A stretch of 64,000 nucleotides of DNA from Streptomyces thermodiastaticus (lineage in GTDB: Bacteria > Actinomycetota > Actinomycetes > Streptomycetales > Streptomycetaceae). Both the position numbers and the translations under genes were made by a program. The stretch covers positions 1-64,000 of the forward strand of contig NZ_BNBV01000005.1 of the NCBI RefSeq assembly GCF_014656135.1. Reading direction: 5' to 3'. Positions 15,469 through 32,211 of this stretch are shown in pieces (position 1 is the first letter of the stretch; each line of letters begins with the position of its first letter). The notes beneath the pieces are model-generated. The model was not told where the DNA came from and did no database searches. It was given only the letters and a program-made list of their open reading frames with translations.

Positions 15469-16296
15469 GTGTCTGACCCGAACCTGAACGACGCCATCGA
15501 GCCGACCGAGTCCGTGGCTGACGAGCTCGACACCGTCGAGGGTGCGGACGAGGGCGGCAAGGCCGAGGCTGCACCGGCCGCGGCGGACGAGTCGGCCGAG
15601 CAGGCCGCCTCCGGTGCCGAGGACGGCGACGAGGCCACCGAGGGTGAGGACGGCGAGGCCGAGACGTCCGAGCCCGAGCTCGACCCGGTCGCCAAGCTCC
15701 GCGAGGAGCTGCGCAGCCTGCCCGGCGAGTGGTACGTCATCCACACCTACGCCGGCTACGAGAAGCGCGTGAAGGCCAACCTGGAGCAGCGTGCCGTCTC
15801 GCTGAACGTCGAGGACTTCATCTACCAGGCCGAGGTGCCCGAGGAAGAGATCGTCCAGATCAAGAACGGCGAGCGCAAGACCGTCCGGCAGAACAAGCTG
15901 CCCGGCTACGTCCTCGTGCGCATGGACCTGACCAACGAGTCCTGGGGCGTCGTGCGCAACACGCCCGGCGTCACCGGCTTCGTCGGCAACGCCTACGACC
16001 CGTACCCGCTGTCCCTGGACGAGGTCGTGAAGATGCTCGCCCCGGAGGCGGAGGAGCGGGCCGCCCGCGAGGCCGCCGAGGCCGAGGGCCGTCCCGTGCC
16101 GCAGCGCAAGGTCGAGGTCCAGGTGCTGGACTTCGAGGTCGGCGACTCGGTCACCGTCACCGACGGCCCCTTCGCCACCCTGCAGGCCACCATCAACGAG
16201 ATCAACCCGGACTCGAAGAAGGTCAAGGGCCTGGTCGAGATCTTCGGCCGCGAGACGCCGGTCGAGCTGTCCTTCGACCAGATCCAGAAGAACTGA
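15469..16296 (+). CDS. nusG: Transcription elongation/termination factor NusG
   Basis: 275 residues from GTG 15469. An actinomycete-type acidic, Ala/Glu-rich N-terminal extension of about 80 residues precedes the NGN domain ([40 protein letters not shown]). The C-terminal KOW domain follows ([24 protein letters not shown]). NusG binds the RNA polymerase clamp and links to Rho and to ribosomal S10. Its last codons and stop lie in a 20-bp tandem duplication (16279-16318), so the sequence coding IQKN plus stop occurs twice. The protein itself is unaffected. Confidence 0.96.
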   Translation: MSDPNLNDAIEPTESVADELDTVEGADEGGKAEAAPAAADESAEQAASGAEDGDEATEGEDGEAETSEPELDPVAKLREELRSLPGEWYVIHTYAGYEKRVKANLEQRAVSLNVEDFIYQAEVPEEEIVQIKNGERKTVRQNKLPGYVLVRMDLTNESWGVVRNTPGVTGFVGNAYDPYPLSLDEVVKMLAPEAEERAAREAAEAEGRPVPQRKVEVQVLDFEVGDSVTVTDGPFATLQATINEINPDSKKVKGLVEIFGRETPVELSFDQIQKN

Positions 16297-16318
16297 CCCA
16301 GATCCAGAAGAACTGACC
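16279..16318 (+). repeat. 20-bp perfect tandem duplication at the nusG stop codon
   Basis: CAGATCCAGAAGAACTGACC occurs at 16279-16298 and again directly at 16299-16318. The first copy contains the nusG stop. The second is untranslated. Confidence 0.95.
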
Positions 16319-16489
16319 TCGCACCGTCCGGCCCAGCCCCTGTCCCGCGGTCTCACCGCCGGGCGGGGGCTTCGCCGTTTCCTCCGGGCGCGCAGTCACG
16401 GCCGCCGTCACCGCGAGGACGGCCGGACGTCACCGGCGCGCCTTTCGGGGCTCTGTCGGATGCCGCCCCGGCGCCCTACCGTCCCGTAC

Positions 16490-18157
16490 ATGACACAGCG
16501 CGCATCCCGAAGACGTGCCGTTCCCCTGCTCCGCGCGGGCGCCCTGCTGGCGCTGGTCTGGGCGGGGCTCGCGCAGCCGGACGCCCTGGCCGCGACCGGA
16601 CCGGCCGCCCTGCCCGGCCCGGGCACCGATCCGGTCCTCGCCGGCCGGCTCGACCTCGGCCCCGCCGGCCTGCCGGAGACCCGCACCACCACCACGCTGC
16701 AGCCCGGCGTGCGCCTGACCCGGATCACTCGCGGCGGCACCGACGACGCCCTGTTCTGGACGCTGGAGGTGCAGATCCCGGACATCTCCTCGCCCGACCC
16801 CGACGCGCCGCCCCTGGCGCTGTCCGGCGAGGCCGACGCCCGTGCGGAGAGCGAACGGCTGCGCGCCGAGGGCTTCGACGCCCGGGTCGAGGCCGTGGCA
16901 CGGCCCCGGGCCGCCGACATGTCGCCCGGGACGCTCGGCTACCGGGTCCGGGTCGGCTCCTGGCGCACCCGGGCCGAGGCCGAGCAGGAACGCGCCCGCA
17001 TGGCCGCGGCAGGCGAGTCCGCCTCCGCCGTCTACACCGGCTGGGACGGCGACCGCGCGGCGGGCGGGCCCTGGCACGTCGACGTGGTCACCATCGACCC
17101 CCGCCTGTTCACCGGCCGGCTCGACGCCGCCTTCGGCCCCGACCTGGAGGGCCGCGAGACCACCTCCGCGCTGGCCCGGGCGGCCGGCGCCACGGTCGCC
17201 GTCAACGCCGGCTTCTTCGTCCTGGACCCCGCCTCCGGCGCACCCGGAGACCCCGCCGGTGTCGGCGTCTACGACGGCGAACTGCTCTCCGAGCCCGTCG
17301 GCGACCGCCCCGCATTGGTGCTGGACGAGCACGGCGGCAGCAGCGTCGAACGGCTCTCCTGGCGCGGCAGCGTGCGGATCGGCGGGCGCTCGGTGCCGCT
17401 GGACGGCATCAACCGGGTGCCCGGCCTGATCCGCAACTGCGGCGGCGACGCGACCGACCGCCCGACGTCCCGGCCCCTGCACGACATCACCTGCACCGAC
17501 GACAGCGAACTGGTCGTGTTCACCCCCGAGTACGGCGCCCGCACCCCGTCCGGCCCCGGCCGCGAGCTCGTGCTCGACGCACACCAGCGGGTGATCTCCG
17601 TGGCCGCCGCGCGCGGCACCGCACTCGCCCCCGGCACCACCTCCGTGCAGGCCACCGGCGCCGCGGCGGACCTGCTCGCCGCCGTCCGGGCCGGCGACCG
17701 GGTGCGGGTGCACACCGAGCTGACCGACGCCGCGACCGGCAGGCCGCGGCCCGTGAGCCGCCGCACCACGATCGTCAACGGCGGGCCCCAGCTCGTGCAC
17801 CGGGGACAGGAGGAGATCACCCAGCGCCGGGACGGCATGGACCACGCGGGCGACCCCAGCTGGGCCTACGGCTGGGTGGTCAAACGCAACCCGCGGACCC
17901 TCGCCGGCACGGACGGGTACGGACGTACCGTGCTGGTCACCGTCGACGGGCGCTCCACCGACGACCTGGGCCTGAGCATCCCGGAGGCCGCCGACGTGGC
18001 CCGGTCGCTCGGACTGGTCGAGGCCGTCAACCTCGACGGCGGCGGCTCGACGGCCATGGCGGTCCACGGACAGGTCGTGGGTCGTCCCTCCGACGCCGCG
18101 GGCGAGAGGCCCGTCGGCGACGCGGTGGTGGTGCTGCCGCCGACGCGTCGCCCGTGA
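16490..18157 (+). CDS. Secreted phosphodiester glycosidase (NAGPA-domain) protein
   Basis: 555 residues. A signal peptide ([27 protein letters not shown]) is followed by a SPOR-like region ([21 protein letters not shown]). The C-terminal phosphodiester glycosidase domain has [25 protein letters not shown] and [13 protein letters not shown], the conserved Asn/Asp/Gly residues of the NAGPA (DUF2233) family. Family members cleave phosphodiester-linked sugars or cell-wall glycans outside the cell; the substrate here is unknown. It lies between nusG and rplK, an accessory gene inside a core block, and has its own G/C-rich flanks. Confidence 0.85.
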   Translation: MTQRASRRRAVPLLRAGALLALVWAGLAQPDALAATGPAALPGPGTDPVLAGRLDLGPAGLPETRTTTTLQPGVRLTRITRGGTDDALFWTLEVQIPDISSPDPDAPPLALSGEADARAESERLRAEGFDARVEAVARPRAADMSPGTLGYRVRVGSWRTRAEAEQERARMAAAGESASAVYTGWDGDRAAGGPWHVDVVTIDPRLFTGRLDAAFGPDLEGRETTSALARAAGATVAVNAGFFVLDPASGAPGDPAGVGVYDGELLSEPVGDRPALVLDEHGGSSVERLSWRGSVRIGGRSVPLDGINRVPGLIRNCGGDATDRPTSRPLHDITCTDDSELVVFTPEYGARTPSGPGRELVLDAHQRVISVAAARGTALAPGTTSVQATGAAADLLAAVRAGDRVRVHTELTDAATGRPRPVSRRTTIVNGGPQLVHRGQEEITQRRDGMDHAGDPSWAYGWVVKRNPRTLAGTDGYGRTVLVTVDGRSTDDLGLSIPEAADVARSLGLVEAVNLDGGGSTAMAVHGQVVGRPSDAAGERPVGDAVVVLPPTRRP

Positions 18158-18400
18158 CCGGTGCCGGCCCGCACCCGCGGCCCTGACCTGTACCCGCGGC
18201 CCTGACTCGTACCCCGGCCTCCCGCGGCCCCGGGCCGGCGCCCCGCCCCGGGGCCCGGTGCCGGGGCACCTGCTGGTTTGGGGAGCGAACGGGCTACCCG
18301 TTATCGTTGTGCGGTATGCCTCCGTCCGGAGGATCCGGGACGACGATCCGGGACCGCCCGCCGGAGGCCGACCACTCTCACTAGGACCCGGAGAGAGCAC

Positions 18401-18835
18401 ATGCCTCCCAAGAAGAAGAAGGTCACGGGGCTCATCAAGCTCCAGATCCAGGCCGGCGCCGCCAACCCGGCCCCGCCGGTCGGTCCGGCGCTGGGTCAGC
18501 ACGGCGTCAACATCATGGAGTTCTGCAAGGCCTACAACGCCGCGACCGAGTCGCAGCGCGGGTGGGTCATCCCGGTGGAGATCACGGTCTACGAGGACCG
18601 TTCCTTCACCTTCATCACCAAGACGCCGCCGGCCGCCAAGATGATCCTCAAGGCCGCGGGCGTGGAGAAGGGCTCCGGCGAGCCGCACAAGACCAAGGTC
18701 GCCAAGATCACGCGCGACCAGATCCGCGAGATCGCCCAGACCAAGATGCCCGACCTCAACGCCAACGACCTGGACGCCGCCGAGAAGATCATCGCCGGCA
18801 CCGCCCGCTCCATGGGCGTCACCATCGAGGCCTGA
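18401..18835 (+). CDS. rplK: 50S ribosomal protein L11
   Basis: 144 residues from ATG 18401, preceded by GGAGAG. It has the Pro-rich N-terminal switch ([30 protein letters not shown]) that binds thiostrepton-type antibiotics together with 23S rRNA, and the C-terminal RNA-binding [27 protein letters not shown]11 forms the GTPase-associated centre with L10/L12. In actinomycetes it also supports RelA-dependent stringent response. It is co-transcribed with rplA. A weak TTGGGG-N17-TTATCG promoter-like pair lies about 100 nt upstream (18279-18307). Confidence 0.97.
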   Translation: MPPKKKKVTGLIKLQIQAGAANPAPPVGPALGQHGVNIMEFCKAYNAATESQRGWVIPVEITVYEDRSFTFITKTPPAAKMILKAAGVEKGSGEPHKTKVAKITRDQIREIAQTKMPDLNANDLDAAEKIIAGTARSMGVTIEA

Positions 18836-18929
18836 GCCCCCGAAGCACTCCCGCGGCCGGACCGGGCCGCACGTGGGAGGGCCTGCTCGGCCCGTACCAC
18901 GACTCCTTTCAGAACCCACAGGAGCAGTT

Positions 18930-19655
18930 GTGAGCAAGCGCAGCAAGGCTCTCCGCGCTGCGGACGCCAAGATCGACCGGGACAAGCTGTACGCCCCGCT
19001 CGAGGCCGTCCGTCTCGCCAAGGAGACCTCCACGACCAAGTTCGACGGCACCGTCGAGGTCGCCTTCCGTCTGGGTGTCGACCCGCGCAAGGCCGACCAG
19101 ATGGTCCGTGGCACCGTGAACCTTCCGCACGGCACCGGTAAGACCGCCCGGGTCCTGGTCTTCGCGACCGGCGACCGTGCCGAGGCCGCGCGTGCCGCGG
19201 GCGCCGACATCGTCGGCGCCGACGAGCTGATCGACGAGGTGTCGAAGGGCCGCCTGGACTTCGACGCCGTCGTCGCCACCCCGGACCTCATGGGCAAGGT
19301 CGGCCGCCTCGGCCGCGTCCTCGGCCCCCGTGGTCTGATGCCGAACCCGAAGACCGGCACCGTCACCCCCGACGTGGCCAAGGCCGTCTCCGACATCAAG
19401 GGCGGCAAGATCGAGTTCCGTGTCGACAAGCACGCGAACCTGCACTTCATCATCGGCAAGACGTCGTTCGACGACACCAAGCTGGTGGAGAACTACGGCG
19501 CCGCGCTGGAGGAGATCCTCCGTCTGAAGCCGTCCGCCGCCAAGGGCCGCTACATCAAGAAGGCCGCCATCAGCACCACGATGGGCCCCGGCATCCCGGT
19601 CGACCCGAACCGCACCCGCAACCTCCTCGTCGAGGAGGACCCGGCCGCGGTCTGA
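18930..19655 (+). CDS. rplA: 50S ribosomal protein L1
   Basis: 241 residues from GTG 18930 with AGGAG upstream. Signature [49 protein letters not shown] is intact. L1 forms the stalk near the E-site and, in many bacteria, represses its own operon by binding the rplK leader. It follows rplK by 94 nt and ends in a strong hairpin terminator, so rplKA is a two-gene operon. Confidence 0.97.
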   Translation: MSKRSKALRAADAKIDRDKLYAPLEAVRLAKETSTTKFDGTVEVAFRLGVDPRKADQMVRGTVNLPHGTGKTARVLVFATGDRAEAARAAGADIVGADELIDEVSKGRLDFDAVVATPDLMGKVGRLGRVLGPRGLMPNPKTGTVTPDVAKAVSDIKGGKIEFRVDKHANLHFIIGKTSFDDTKLVENYGAALEEILRLKPSAAKGRYIKKAAISTTMGPGIPVDPNRTRNLLVEEDPAAV

Positions 19656-19679
19656 GCCACGGCTCACCGGCAGTCTCCG

Positions 19680-19713
19680 ACGAGCCCCGCACCCCTTACG
19701 GTGCGGGGCTCGT
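19680..19713 (+). terminator. Intrinsic terminator of rplKA
   Basis: ACGAGCCCCGCACC (19680-19693) pairs perfectly with GGTGCGGGGCTCGT (19700-19713) across a 6-nt loop, 24 nt after the rplA stop. Confidence 0.88.
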
Positions 19714-19899
19714 CCCGTTCCCGGGCGCTCCAGCGGCCTGCGGCGCCGCCACGTGCCCGTTCCCCGGCACCCTCGCGTGCGCGATCTTCGCCAACGGGCG
19801 GTATGGCAAAGGTCAAGGATTCTTCCTGACTTTTCGATCTTGTTCGGATAGGTTGAGCCCGTTCCTATGTACAGCCTGTCTGTTTCCTGAGGGGGGACC

Positions 19900-20768
19900 A
19901 TGGGGATCTCTGTACGCAGAGCCGGGGGCGCCGGCCTGACCGCGCTGCTGCTCGCCGCGGGCGCGGTGAGCTGTGGCACGGGCGACGACGCGCCGAAGAT
20001 GTCGCCGGCGGCCGCCGCGGTGGCCAAGGCGGCTTCCCACGCGGAGGACATCACCTCCGCCCACTACCGCATGACCAGCCGGATCCCGCAGCAGGGCCAG
20101 TTCACGGCCGAGGCCGCGATGCGCTTAAGCCCACCATCGCCATGAGCATGAAGTGGTCGGCGTCCGCCCGGGGCACGAAGCAGAACACGGAGATCCGCCT
20201 CGTCGACAAGGTCATGTACCTCAACGGCGGCCCCGACGCCGCCAAGGAGCTGAACGGCAAGCACTGGGTCAAGTTCGACTTGTCCGGCGCCGAGGCCGGC
20301 AAGGGGCTGGACCAGGTGAGCAGCGCCTCCTCGCAGGCCCGGCAGAACCCGGCGGCCGAGTCCAGCATGCTCACCGGAGCCAAGGACACCAAGGAGGTCG
20401 GCACCGAGACCGTCGAGGGCGTCAAGACCACCCACTACCAGGGCACCGCCACCCTGGACGAGCTCCGCACGGCGATGAAGGAGCAGGACAAGCACAAGGA
20501 CGCGACGCTGCGGGAGCAGCACGAGCAGAGCCTGCAGCAGCTCGACGAGCTGGGCGTCGACAAGGTCACCATGGACCTGTGGGTCGACGGCGAGTACCGC
20601 GCCAGGCAGTTCCGTATGCAGGCGGACGCGGACCAGGGCCCGTTCGACATGACCTTCACCTTCCTCGACTACGACAAGCCCGTGGACGTCGCCGCCCCGG
20701 CGGCCTCGGACACCGCGAAGCTGGAGGAGCTGCTGATGGGCTCCGCCGAGGGCGCCGGCCTGCAGTGA
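19900..20768 (+). pseudogene. Lipoprotein gene with a -1 frameshift (LppX/LprG-like size class)
   Basis: The first frame (ATG 19900, after GAGGGGGGACC) has a lipoprotein signal with lipobox AGAVSC (Cys25) and runs to AAMRL before ending at a TGA near 20143. The homologous continuation, [12 protein letters not shown], lies in the -1 frame and stays open to the stop at 20768, ending SAEGAGLQ. A single missing base at CGCTTAAGCCC (20122-20132) explains the break. The mature part (about 265 residues in total if repaired) resembles actinobacterial secreted lipoproteins such as LppX/LprG or DUF6612 proteins, not verified. Either a true pseudogene or a sequencing error. A TTA codon lies exactly at the break. 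Confidence 0.8.
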
Positions 20769-20773
20769 TCCCC

Positions 20774-20809
20774 GGAACGGGGCGGATTTGCTCCGGCGCG
20801 CCCCGTTCC
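20774..20809 (+). terminator. Terminator hairpin after the lipoprotein gene
   Basis: GGAACGGGGCG (20774-20784) pairs perfectly with CGCCCCGTTCC (20799-20809) across a 14-nt loop, 6 nt beyond the stop. The right arm overlaps the proposed rplJL promoter spacer. Confidence 0.75.
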
Positions 20810-20817
20810 CGTACTCT
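20788..20817 (+). promoter_or_regulatory. Candidate rplJL promoter
   Basis: TTGCTC (20788-20793) and TACTCT (20812-20817) are separated by 18 nt, a fair match to the housekeeping sigma consensus of Streptomyces. It would give a leader of about 245 nt before rplJ, consistent with a regulated L10 leader. Confidence 0.45.
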
Positions 20818-20829
20818 TCCTGACCGAAG

Positions 20830-21068
20830 CCAAAGACCGCTGGTCGTTGCCGTGCGCTCGTACGTGCGTGCGGTGGCCGAAGGATCCGCTGAACACGCGG
20901 ACGGCCCGCGCAGGTGACAGTGGAAGAACTCCCGGAGTACGTACGTCCGCGTGTCGTGCGTGCCCCCGGTCGAGTCCGCCCCGTGCGCCTGCGCCGGGGC
21001 GTTTCGTTTTCCCCAGTCCTCCTTCGGGTCCGCGCGGTCCGAATCACCCGGAAGGAGGCCGAGGCTCT
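20830..21068 (+). promoter_or_regulatory. rplJ leader region (probable L10 autoregulatory leader)
   Basis: 240 nt without a gene between the candidate promoter and rplJ. It contains several complementary blocks (for example CGTACGTGCGTGCG and GTACGTACGTCCGCG around 20858-20953) and GCCTGCGCCGGGGC (20988-21001), followed by a T-rich TTTCGTTTT. L10(L12)4 commonly represses its own mRNA in this region. That mechanism is family knowledge; the fold is not computed. Confidence 0.45.
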
Positions 21069-21599
21069 ATGGCGAGGCCCGACAAGGCTGCCGCGGTTGC
21101 CGAGCTGACGGACAAGTTCCGCAACTCGTCTGCTGCCGTGCTGACCGAGTACCGCGGTCTCACCGTGGCGCAGCTCAAGACGCTGCGTCGTTCGCTCGGT
21201 GAGAACGCCCAGTACGCCGTGGTGAAGAACACGCTGACCAAGATTGCGGCCAACGAGGCCGGGATCACGACGCTGGACGACCTGTTCAACGGTCCGACGG
21301 CTGTCGCCTTCGTCACCGGTGACCCGGTGGAGTCGGCGAAGGGTCTCCGTGACTTCGCCAAGGACAACCCGAATCTCGTCATCAAGGGCGGTGTCCTGGA
21401 GGGCAAGGCCCTCTCCGCCGACGAGATCAAGAAGCTCGCGGACCTGGAGTCCCGCGAGGTTCTGCTCAGCAAGCTGGCCGGTGCCTTCAAGGCGAAGCAG
21501 TCCCAGGCTGCCTCCGTCTTCCAGGCGCTGCCGACGAAGCTCGTCCGCACCGTGGACGCGCTGCGCGCCAAGCAGGCCGAGCAGGGCGGTGCCGAGTAA
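21069..21599 (+). CDS. rplJ: 50S ribosomal protein L10
   Basis: 176 residues from ATG 21069, with GGAGGCCGAGG upstream. The N-terminal rRNA-binding domain shows [32 protein letters not shown] and [10 protein letters not shown]. The Ala/Lys-rich C-terminal helix carries the L7/L12 dimers. It forms the ribosomal stalk base and, with L12, is a likely autoregulator of this operon. rplL follows 111 nt downstream. Confidence 0.97.
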   Translation: MARPDKAAAVAELTDKFRNSSAAVLTEYRGLTVAQLKTLRRSLGENAQYAVVKNTLTKIAANEAGITTLDDLFNGPTAVAFVTGDPVESAKGLRDFAKDNPNLVIKGGVLEGKALSADEIKKLADLESREVLLSKLAGAFKAKQSQAASVFQALPTKLVRTVDALRAKQAEQGGAE

Positions 21600-21710
21600 T
21601 TCGGCTCGCTTTCTGACCCGTACCCACGGCACGGGTCGCAGCGGGCCGACGTACGCCCGCCTCAACCAGTACATCCGGCACCTGCCGACTTGAGTGGAAG
21701 GACCGCCATC

Positions 21711-22103
21711 ATGGCGAAGCTGTCCCAGGACGAGCTGCTTGCCCAGTTCGAGGAGATGACCCTCATCGAGCTCTCCGAGTTCGTGAAGGCCTTCGAGGAG
21801 AAGTTCGACGTCACCGCCGCCGCGGCCGCCCCGGTCGTCGTCGCCGGTGCTGCCGGCCAGGGTGGCGGCGAGGCCGCCGCCGCCGAGGAGAAGGACGAGT
21901 TCGACGTCATCCTCGCCGGCGCCGGTGACAAGAAGATCCAGGTCATCAAGGTCGTGCGCGAGCTGACCTCCCTGGGCCTGAAGGAGGCCAAGGACCTGGT
22001 CGACGGTGCCCCGAAGCCCGTCCTCGAGAAGGTCAACAAGGAGACCGCGGACAAGGCCAAGGAGGCCCTGGAGGGCGCCGGCGCCTCCGTCGAGGTCAAG
22101 TAA
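21711..22103 (+). CDS. rplL: 50S ribosomal protein L7/L12
   Basis: 130 residues from ATG 21711 with GGAAGGA upstream; an in-frame earlier ATG at 21690 is rejected. It has the N-terminal dimerisation helix ([24 protein letters not shown]), an Ala/Gly hinge, and the C-terminal domain with [29 protein letters not shown], which recruits translational GTPases. It ends 120 nt before a hairpin that probably reduces read-through into rpoB. Confidence 0.97.
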   Translation: MAKLSQDELLAQFEEMTLIELSEFVKAFEEKFDVTAAAAAPVVVAGAAGQGGGEAAAAEEKDEFDVILAGAGDKKIQVIKVVRELTSLGLKEAKDLVDGAPKPVLEKVNKETADKAKEALEGAGASVEVK

Positions 22104-22223
22104 GACCTGCACGGTCGTCCGACCGGCACGGGCCGCACGGCCCTCGACGGGTCCGTCACGGACTCCCGCGTGCTGACGGCCCGGGCGCGGAAAACACCGC
22201 GCCGGGGCTGTAACACGAACGCA

Positions 22224-22261
22224 CCGAGGAGCGATCATCCATCCGGGTGGTCGCTCCTCGG
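22224..22261 (+). terminator. Hairpin in the rplL-rpoB gap
   Basis: CCGAGGAGCGA (22224-22234) pairs perfectly with TCGCTCCTCGG (22251-22261). It sits where rplJL and rpoBC expression are usually separated by attenuation or processing. The rest of the gap to 22765 holds no gene but does hold promoter-like sequences, including TTGACG-N17-CAATTC at 22398-22426. Confidence 0.75.
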
Positions 22262-22554
22262 CGTTCCGGGGGGTGGCTGTGGCGGCCTTGCACCCGTGCC
22301 GGGGCGGGGTAAGGTGATCTTCGTCGTGCCCCCGGAGGGCCGCGGACGACCCACCGCAGGTGACGACGGCGGTGTCCGGCTCGGACATGTGGGGGCCTTG
22401 ACGGAACTGCACGCAGCGCGCAATTCTCAGGACGCGTCGTCACAAGAATCCGAATCCGAGGCATGGATCGACGACGAAGAGGGCAGTATCAACGTGCGTT
22501 GAGGGCGACCTGCCGCAGGCGGTGACGACGACGAGGTTCTCAAACACCCCGCAC

Positions 22555-22583
22555 TGGACATCAGCGGGCCAAGTGGCTACAGT
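22555..22583 (+). promoter_or_regulatory. Candidate rpoBC promoter
   Basis: TGGACA (22555-22560) and TACAGT (22578-22583) are spaced by exactly 17 nt, close to the TTGACA/TAGAAT-type housekeeping consensus. It lies 183 nt before the rpoB start and downstream of the hairpin at 22224-22261, so it would drive rpoBC independently of rplJL. Confidence 0.6.
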
Positions 22584-22765
22584 GTCACTTTGCGCTGCCT
22601 GTTAGCTGTCCCCTGCCCGTCACCAGGGGCATGCCCTCACTCGAGCATCGACGACCGACCTGCGTCCGACCTGGCGTTTCGCCATTTCGGACACCGTCCG
22701 TCCCGGTGAGCGGGGGAGGGGCCGGTACGCGCGTAGTGAGTCCGAGCCCTCGGAAGGACCCCCTC

Positions 22766-26251
<3,486 letters not shown>

Positions 26252-26344
26252 CGGGAGCCCGGCGGGCCCCGTCCCACGGCCCGCCGACCCCGGCGACCCC
26301 CGACAGACCGAAAGACTTACGACCCTGAGAGGGATTGACGCATA

Positions 26345-30244
<3,900 letters not shown>

Positions 30245-30258
30245 GCGAGCAGCAGCAT

Positions 30259-30291
30259 GAAGGGCGGTCACCCTGGGGGTGGCCGCCCTTC
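30259..30291 (+). terminator. Intrinsic terminator of rpoBC
   Basis: GAAGGGCGGTCACCC (30259-30273) pairs with GGGTGGCCGCCCTTC (30277-30291), with one mismatch in the stem and a tight loop. It lies between rpoC and the converging M48 peptidase gene and may act in both directions. Confidence 0.85.
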
Positions 30292-30309
30292 GGCGTGTCG
30301 TGGGGAGGG

Positions 30310-31635
30310 TCAGGGGTGCTGGGGGTGGAGGTAGGGCTGCAGGTGGTGGAGGCGGGTGTAGTAGTCCGGGTGCGTGGCCATGAGGCCGGCCAACGGGCTC
30401 TTGTGGCCGGAGGAAGCGGGCTGGGAGGCCTCCTGCTCCTGTTCGTGCAGCTTCTGCAGCACTGCGGCCAGCATCGGGGCGAAGCCGAGAGCGGCTGCAT
30501 GCTGGTCGGCTCGCAGCTCGGCGCGGCGGCCGACGGCGGCGAGGGCGTAGGGCACGCCGAGCACCATCAGCGGAAGCCCGTACAGGAAACTGAAGGTCGC
30601 GACTGCGGCTACACCGAAGCACATGAGGAAGGCCAGCCCGCCGAGGCAGGAGATGGTCGACGAGGCCCGTAGCAGAGCGCCCGACACGACCCGCAGCACC
30701 ATCCAGCCGATCCGCCCCGGTAGGGCGTACCAGTAGCCGAGCAGGCTAACCCAGGCATGACCGCCGACGTGATGGCCCAGTTCGTGTGCCAGAACGGCTG
30801 CGAGCTCGCCGTTGGGCAGCTCGTTCAGGGCGAAGCGGGTGACACCGACGATGTGCCCGGCCGCCGCGACGGCGTTCAGGTCGTCGCTGTCCTGTACCCA
30901 CAGTTCGTACGTGCGCCCGTCCACTCCGGCCCGGGCCGTCACTTCATGCCACACCGGCTCGAGTCTGGCGCGTTCCTGTGGTGTGGGGTAGCGCAGGCGG
31001 AACAGATGACGCGCGAGGGCGCTTTCGGTGCGCCGATGGAAGACCAAGGCACCGCTGACGAGCCAGGCGAGGATCAGCAGGGGGCCGAATCCGGTCACCA
31101 TGGAGACCAGGACCACCACGAGGAGGCTGCAGAAGAAGTTCGGCAGGTACAGCAGCAGGCTCCCCACCGTGGTGGCGTCGGTCCGGCGCTGGTGGGCCGC
31201 CAGGTGGACACGGCCCCGCTCGATGCTGATGTGATGCGGATGGTCCGGGTCGTCCGCAGCCGACCGGGGAGGTTCGACGGGCTCGGGCGGCCTGATCGTC
31301 GGCGGCTGAGCCGGAACAGTAGGTGCTGCGTCGGGTCCGGGGCTTCCGACCCCACCGGGCGGACACTGCGGCGGCTGAGGGTAGGGCGGGGCCGCGGCCT
31401 GCGGCGGCTGAGGGTAGGGCGGGGCCGCGGCCTGCGGCGGCTGAGGATACGGCGGGGCTGCGGCCTGCGGCGGCTGAGGGTAGGGCGGAGCGGCAGCCTG
31501 CGGCGGCTGAGGGTAGGGCGGAGCGGCAGCCTGCGGCGGCTGAGGAGGCGGCACGTGCGGGGAGGCCGGGCTGCTCTGTTCCGGGGGGCGTGGCGGCTGG
31601 GGGTACTCCGGGGGCTCGGCGGGTGCGTGGGACAT
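30310..31635 (-). CDS. M48-family membrane metallopeptidase with Pro-rich repeat N-terminus
   Basis: 441 residues, ATG preceded by GAAGGAA. Residues 1-120 are Pro-rich with five copies of an 11-residue PPYPQPPQAAA-type repeat. Two hydrophobic helices follow (LPNFFCSLLVVVLVSMVTGF and LLILAWLVSGALVF). The zinc motif HELGHH lies at 284-289 and a later RADQHA supplies the third ligand side, as in HtpX/Ste24-like peptidases. More hydrophobic segments follow the active site. Such enzymes degrade membrane or membrane-proximal proteins. It is the last gene of the minus-strand accessory cluster, 36 nt after the Pycsar-effector-like gene, and converges with rpoC. Confidence 0.85.
   Translation of the reverse strand: MSHAPAEPPEYPQPPRPPEQSSPASPHVPPPQPPQAAAPPYPQPPQAAAPPYPQPPQAAAPPYPQPPQAAAPPYPQPPQAAAPPYPQPPQCPPGGVGSPGPDAAPTVPAQPPTIRPPEPVEPPRSAADDPDHPHHISIERGRVHLAAHQRRTDATTVGSLLLYLPNFFCSLLVVVLVSMVTGFGPLLILAWLVSGALVFHRRTESALARHLFRLRYPTPQERARLEPVWHEVTARAGVDGRTYELWVQDSDDLNAVAAAGHIVGVTRFALNELPNGELAAVLAHELGHHVGGHAWVSLLGYWYALPGRIGWMVLRVVSGALLRASSTISCLGGLAFLMCFGVAAVATFSFLYGLPLMVLGVPYALAAVGRRAELRADQHAAALGFAPMLAAVLQKLHEQEQEASQPASSGHKSPLAGLMATHPDYYTRLHHLQPYLHPQHP
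31366..31530 (-). repeat. Five 33-bp tandem repeats coding the Pro-rich repeat of the M48 protein
   Basis: Units begin at 31366, 31399, 31432, 31465 and 31498, each opening CTGCGGCGGCTGAGG on the plus strand. Units 1-2 and units 4-5 are identical or nearly so, showing recent unit duplication. A sixth, partial unit follows. They encode the 11-residue Pro/Gln/Ala/Tyr repeat. Confidence 0.9.
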
Positions 31636-31671
31636 GGTGGTTCCTTCGGTGCGGTACGGCGGTACGGCCGG

Positions 31672-32211
31672 TCACTCGATCAGCAGCGACGTCGGCACGA
31701 GGACCGTGCCGACGCAGAACGCGATGAGGCCGGTGCGGATCCACTGGTGCTTGCGGGTGGCGATACGGCTCGTTTCGCACAGGCCGGCGATCAGAGCGGC
31801 CGTGGGATCGCGCGCGGTGTCGTCGATCGCGGCATCCAGGCGGCTCGCCCGGACGGCCTGCCGGATGTCGGCGAAGGACGACACAGGCTGCCCCGGCGCC
31901 CAGGTTCGGCGATAGCGCGGCACGACGGCGAGAAGCAGGGCGAACAGCGAGGCCGCGTACGACGCGATCCCCGTCCACCACAGGAGGGTCCCCCGCGTGG
32001 ACAGCCGGGCCGGTGTCCAGCCACGGTTCGCCAGCACGGCGCTGAACACCCCTGCGGTCATGCCGAGCGCGGCGACCAGAACGGACGCTTTGCTGTCGGC
32101 GCGCGCTGTCTCGGCCCGCAGGTCGCTGAGCAGCCGCTCGCACAATTGGGCGCGGGCGGACGCGCGGACGGGGAGACCCGCAGGGGGTGCAGCGGGGGCG
32201 GTCGTCGTCAT
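31672..32211 (-). CDS. Pycsar-effector (PycTM/DUF5706)-like membrane protein
   Basis: 179 residues. A helix rich in charged residues (LCERLLSDLRAETARADSKAS) leads into three hydrophobic segments at about 42-62, 75-97 and 157-178, with a soluble helical section between the second and third. The DSKASVLVAALG..AG pattern before the first helix is what I recognise from Pycsar-effector domain proteins (PF18967), in which a cyclic pyrimidine nucleotide triggers membrane damage during phage infection. Its ATG overlaps the stop of the SPFH-like gene (ATGA), so translation is coupled. A nucleotidyl-cyclase-like gene lies three genes upstream in the same run. Role as effector is inferred. Confidence 0.72.
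   Translation of the reverse strand: MTTTAPAAPPAGLPVRASARAQLCERLLSDLRAETARADSKASVLVAALGMTAGVFSAVLANRGWTPARLSTRGTLLWWTGIASYAASLFALLLAVVPRYRRTWAPGQPVSSFADIRQAVRASRLDAAIDDTARDPTAALIAGLCETSRIATRKHQWIRTGLIAFCVGTVLVPTSLLIE

Noticed and set aside
20110-20150. Programmed -1 frameshift in the lipoprotein gene
   Set aside because: There is no X-XXY-YYZ slippery heptamer; the tRNA reading TTA would re-pair badly with CTT, and no downstream pseudoknot is evident. A one-base deletion or sequence error is simpler.
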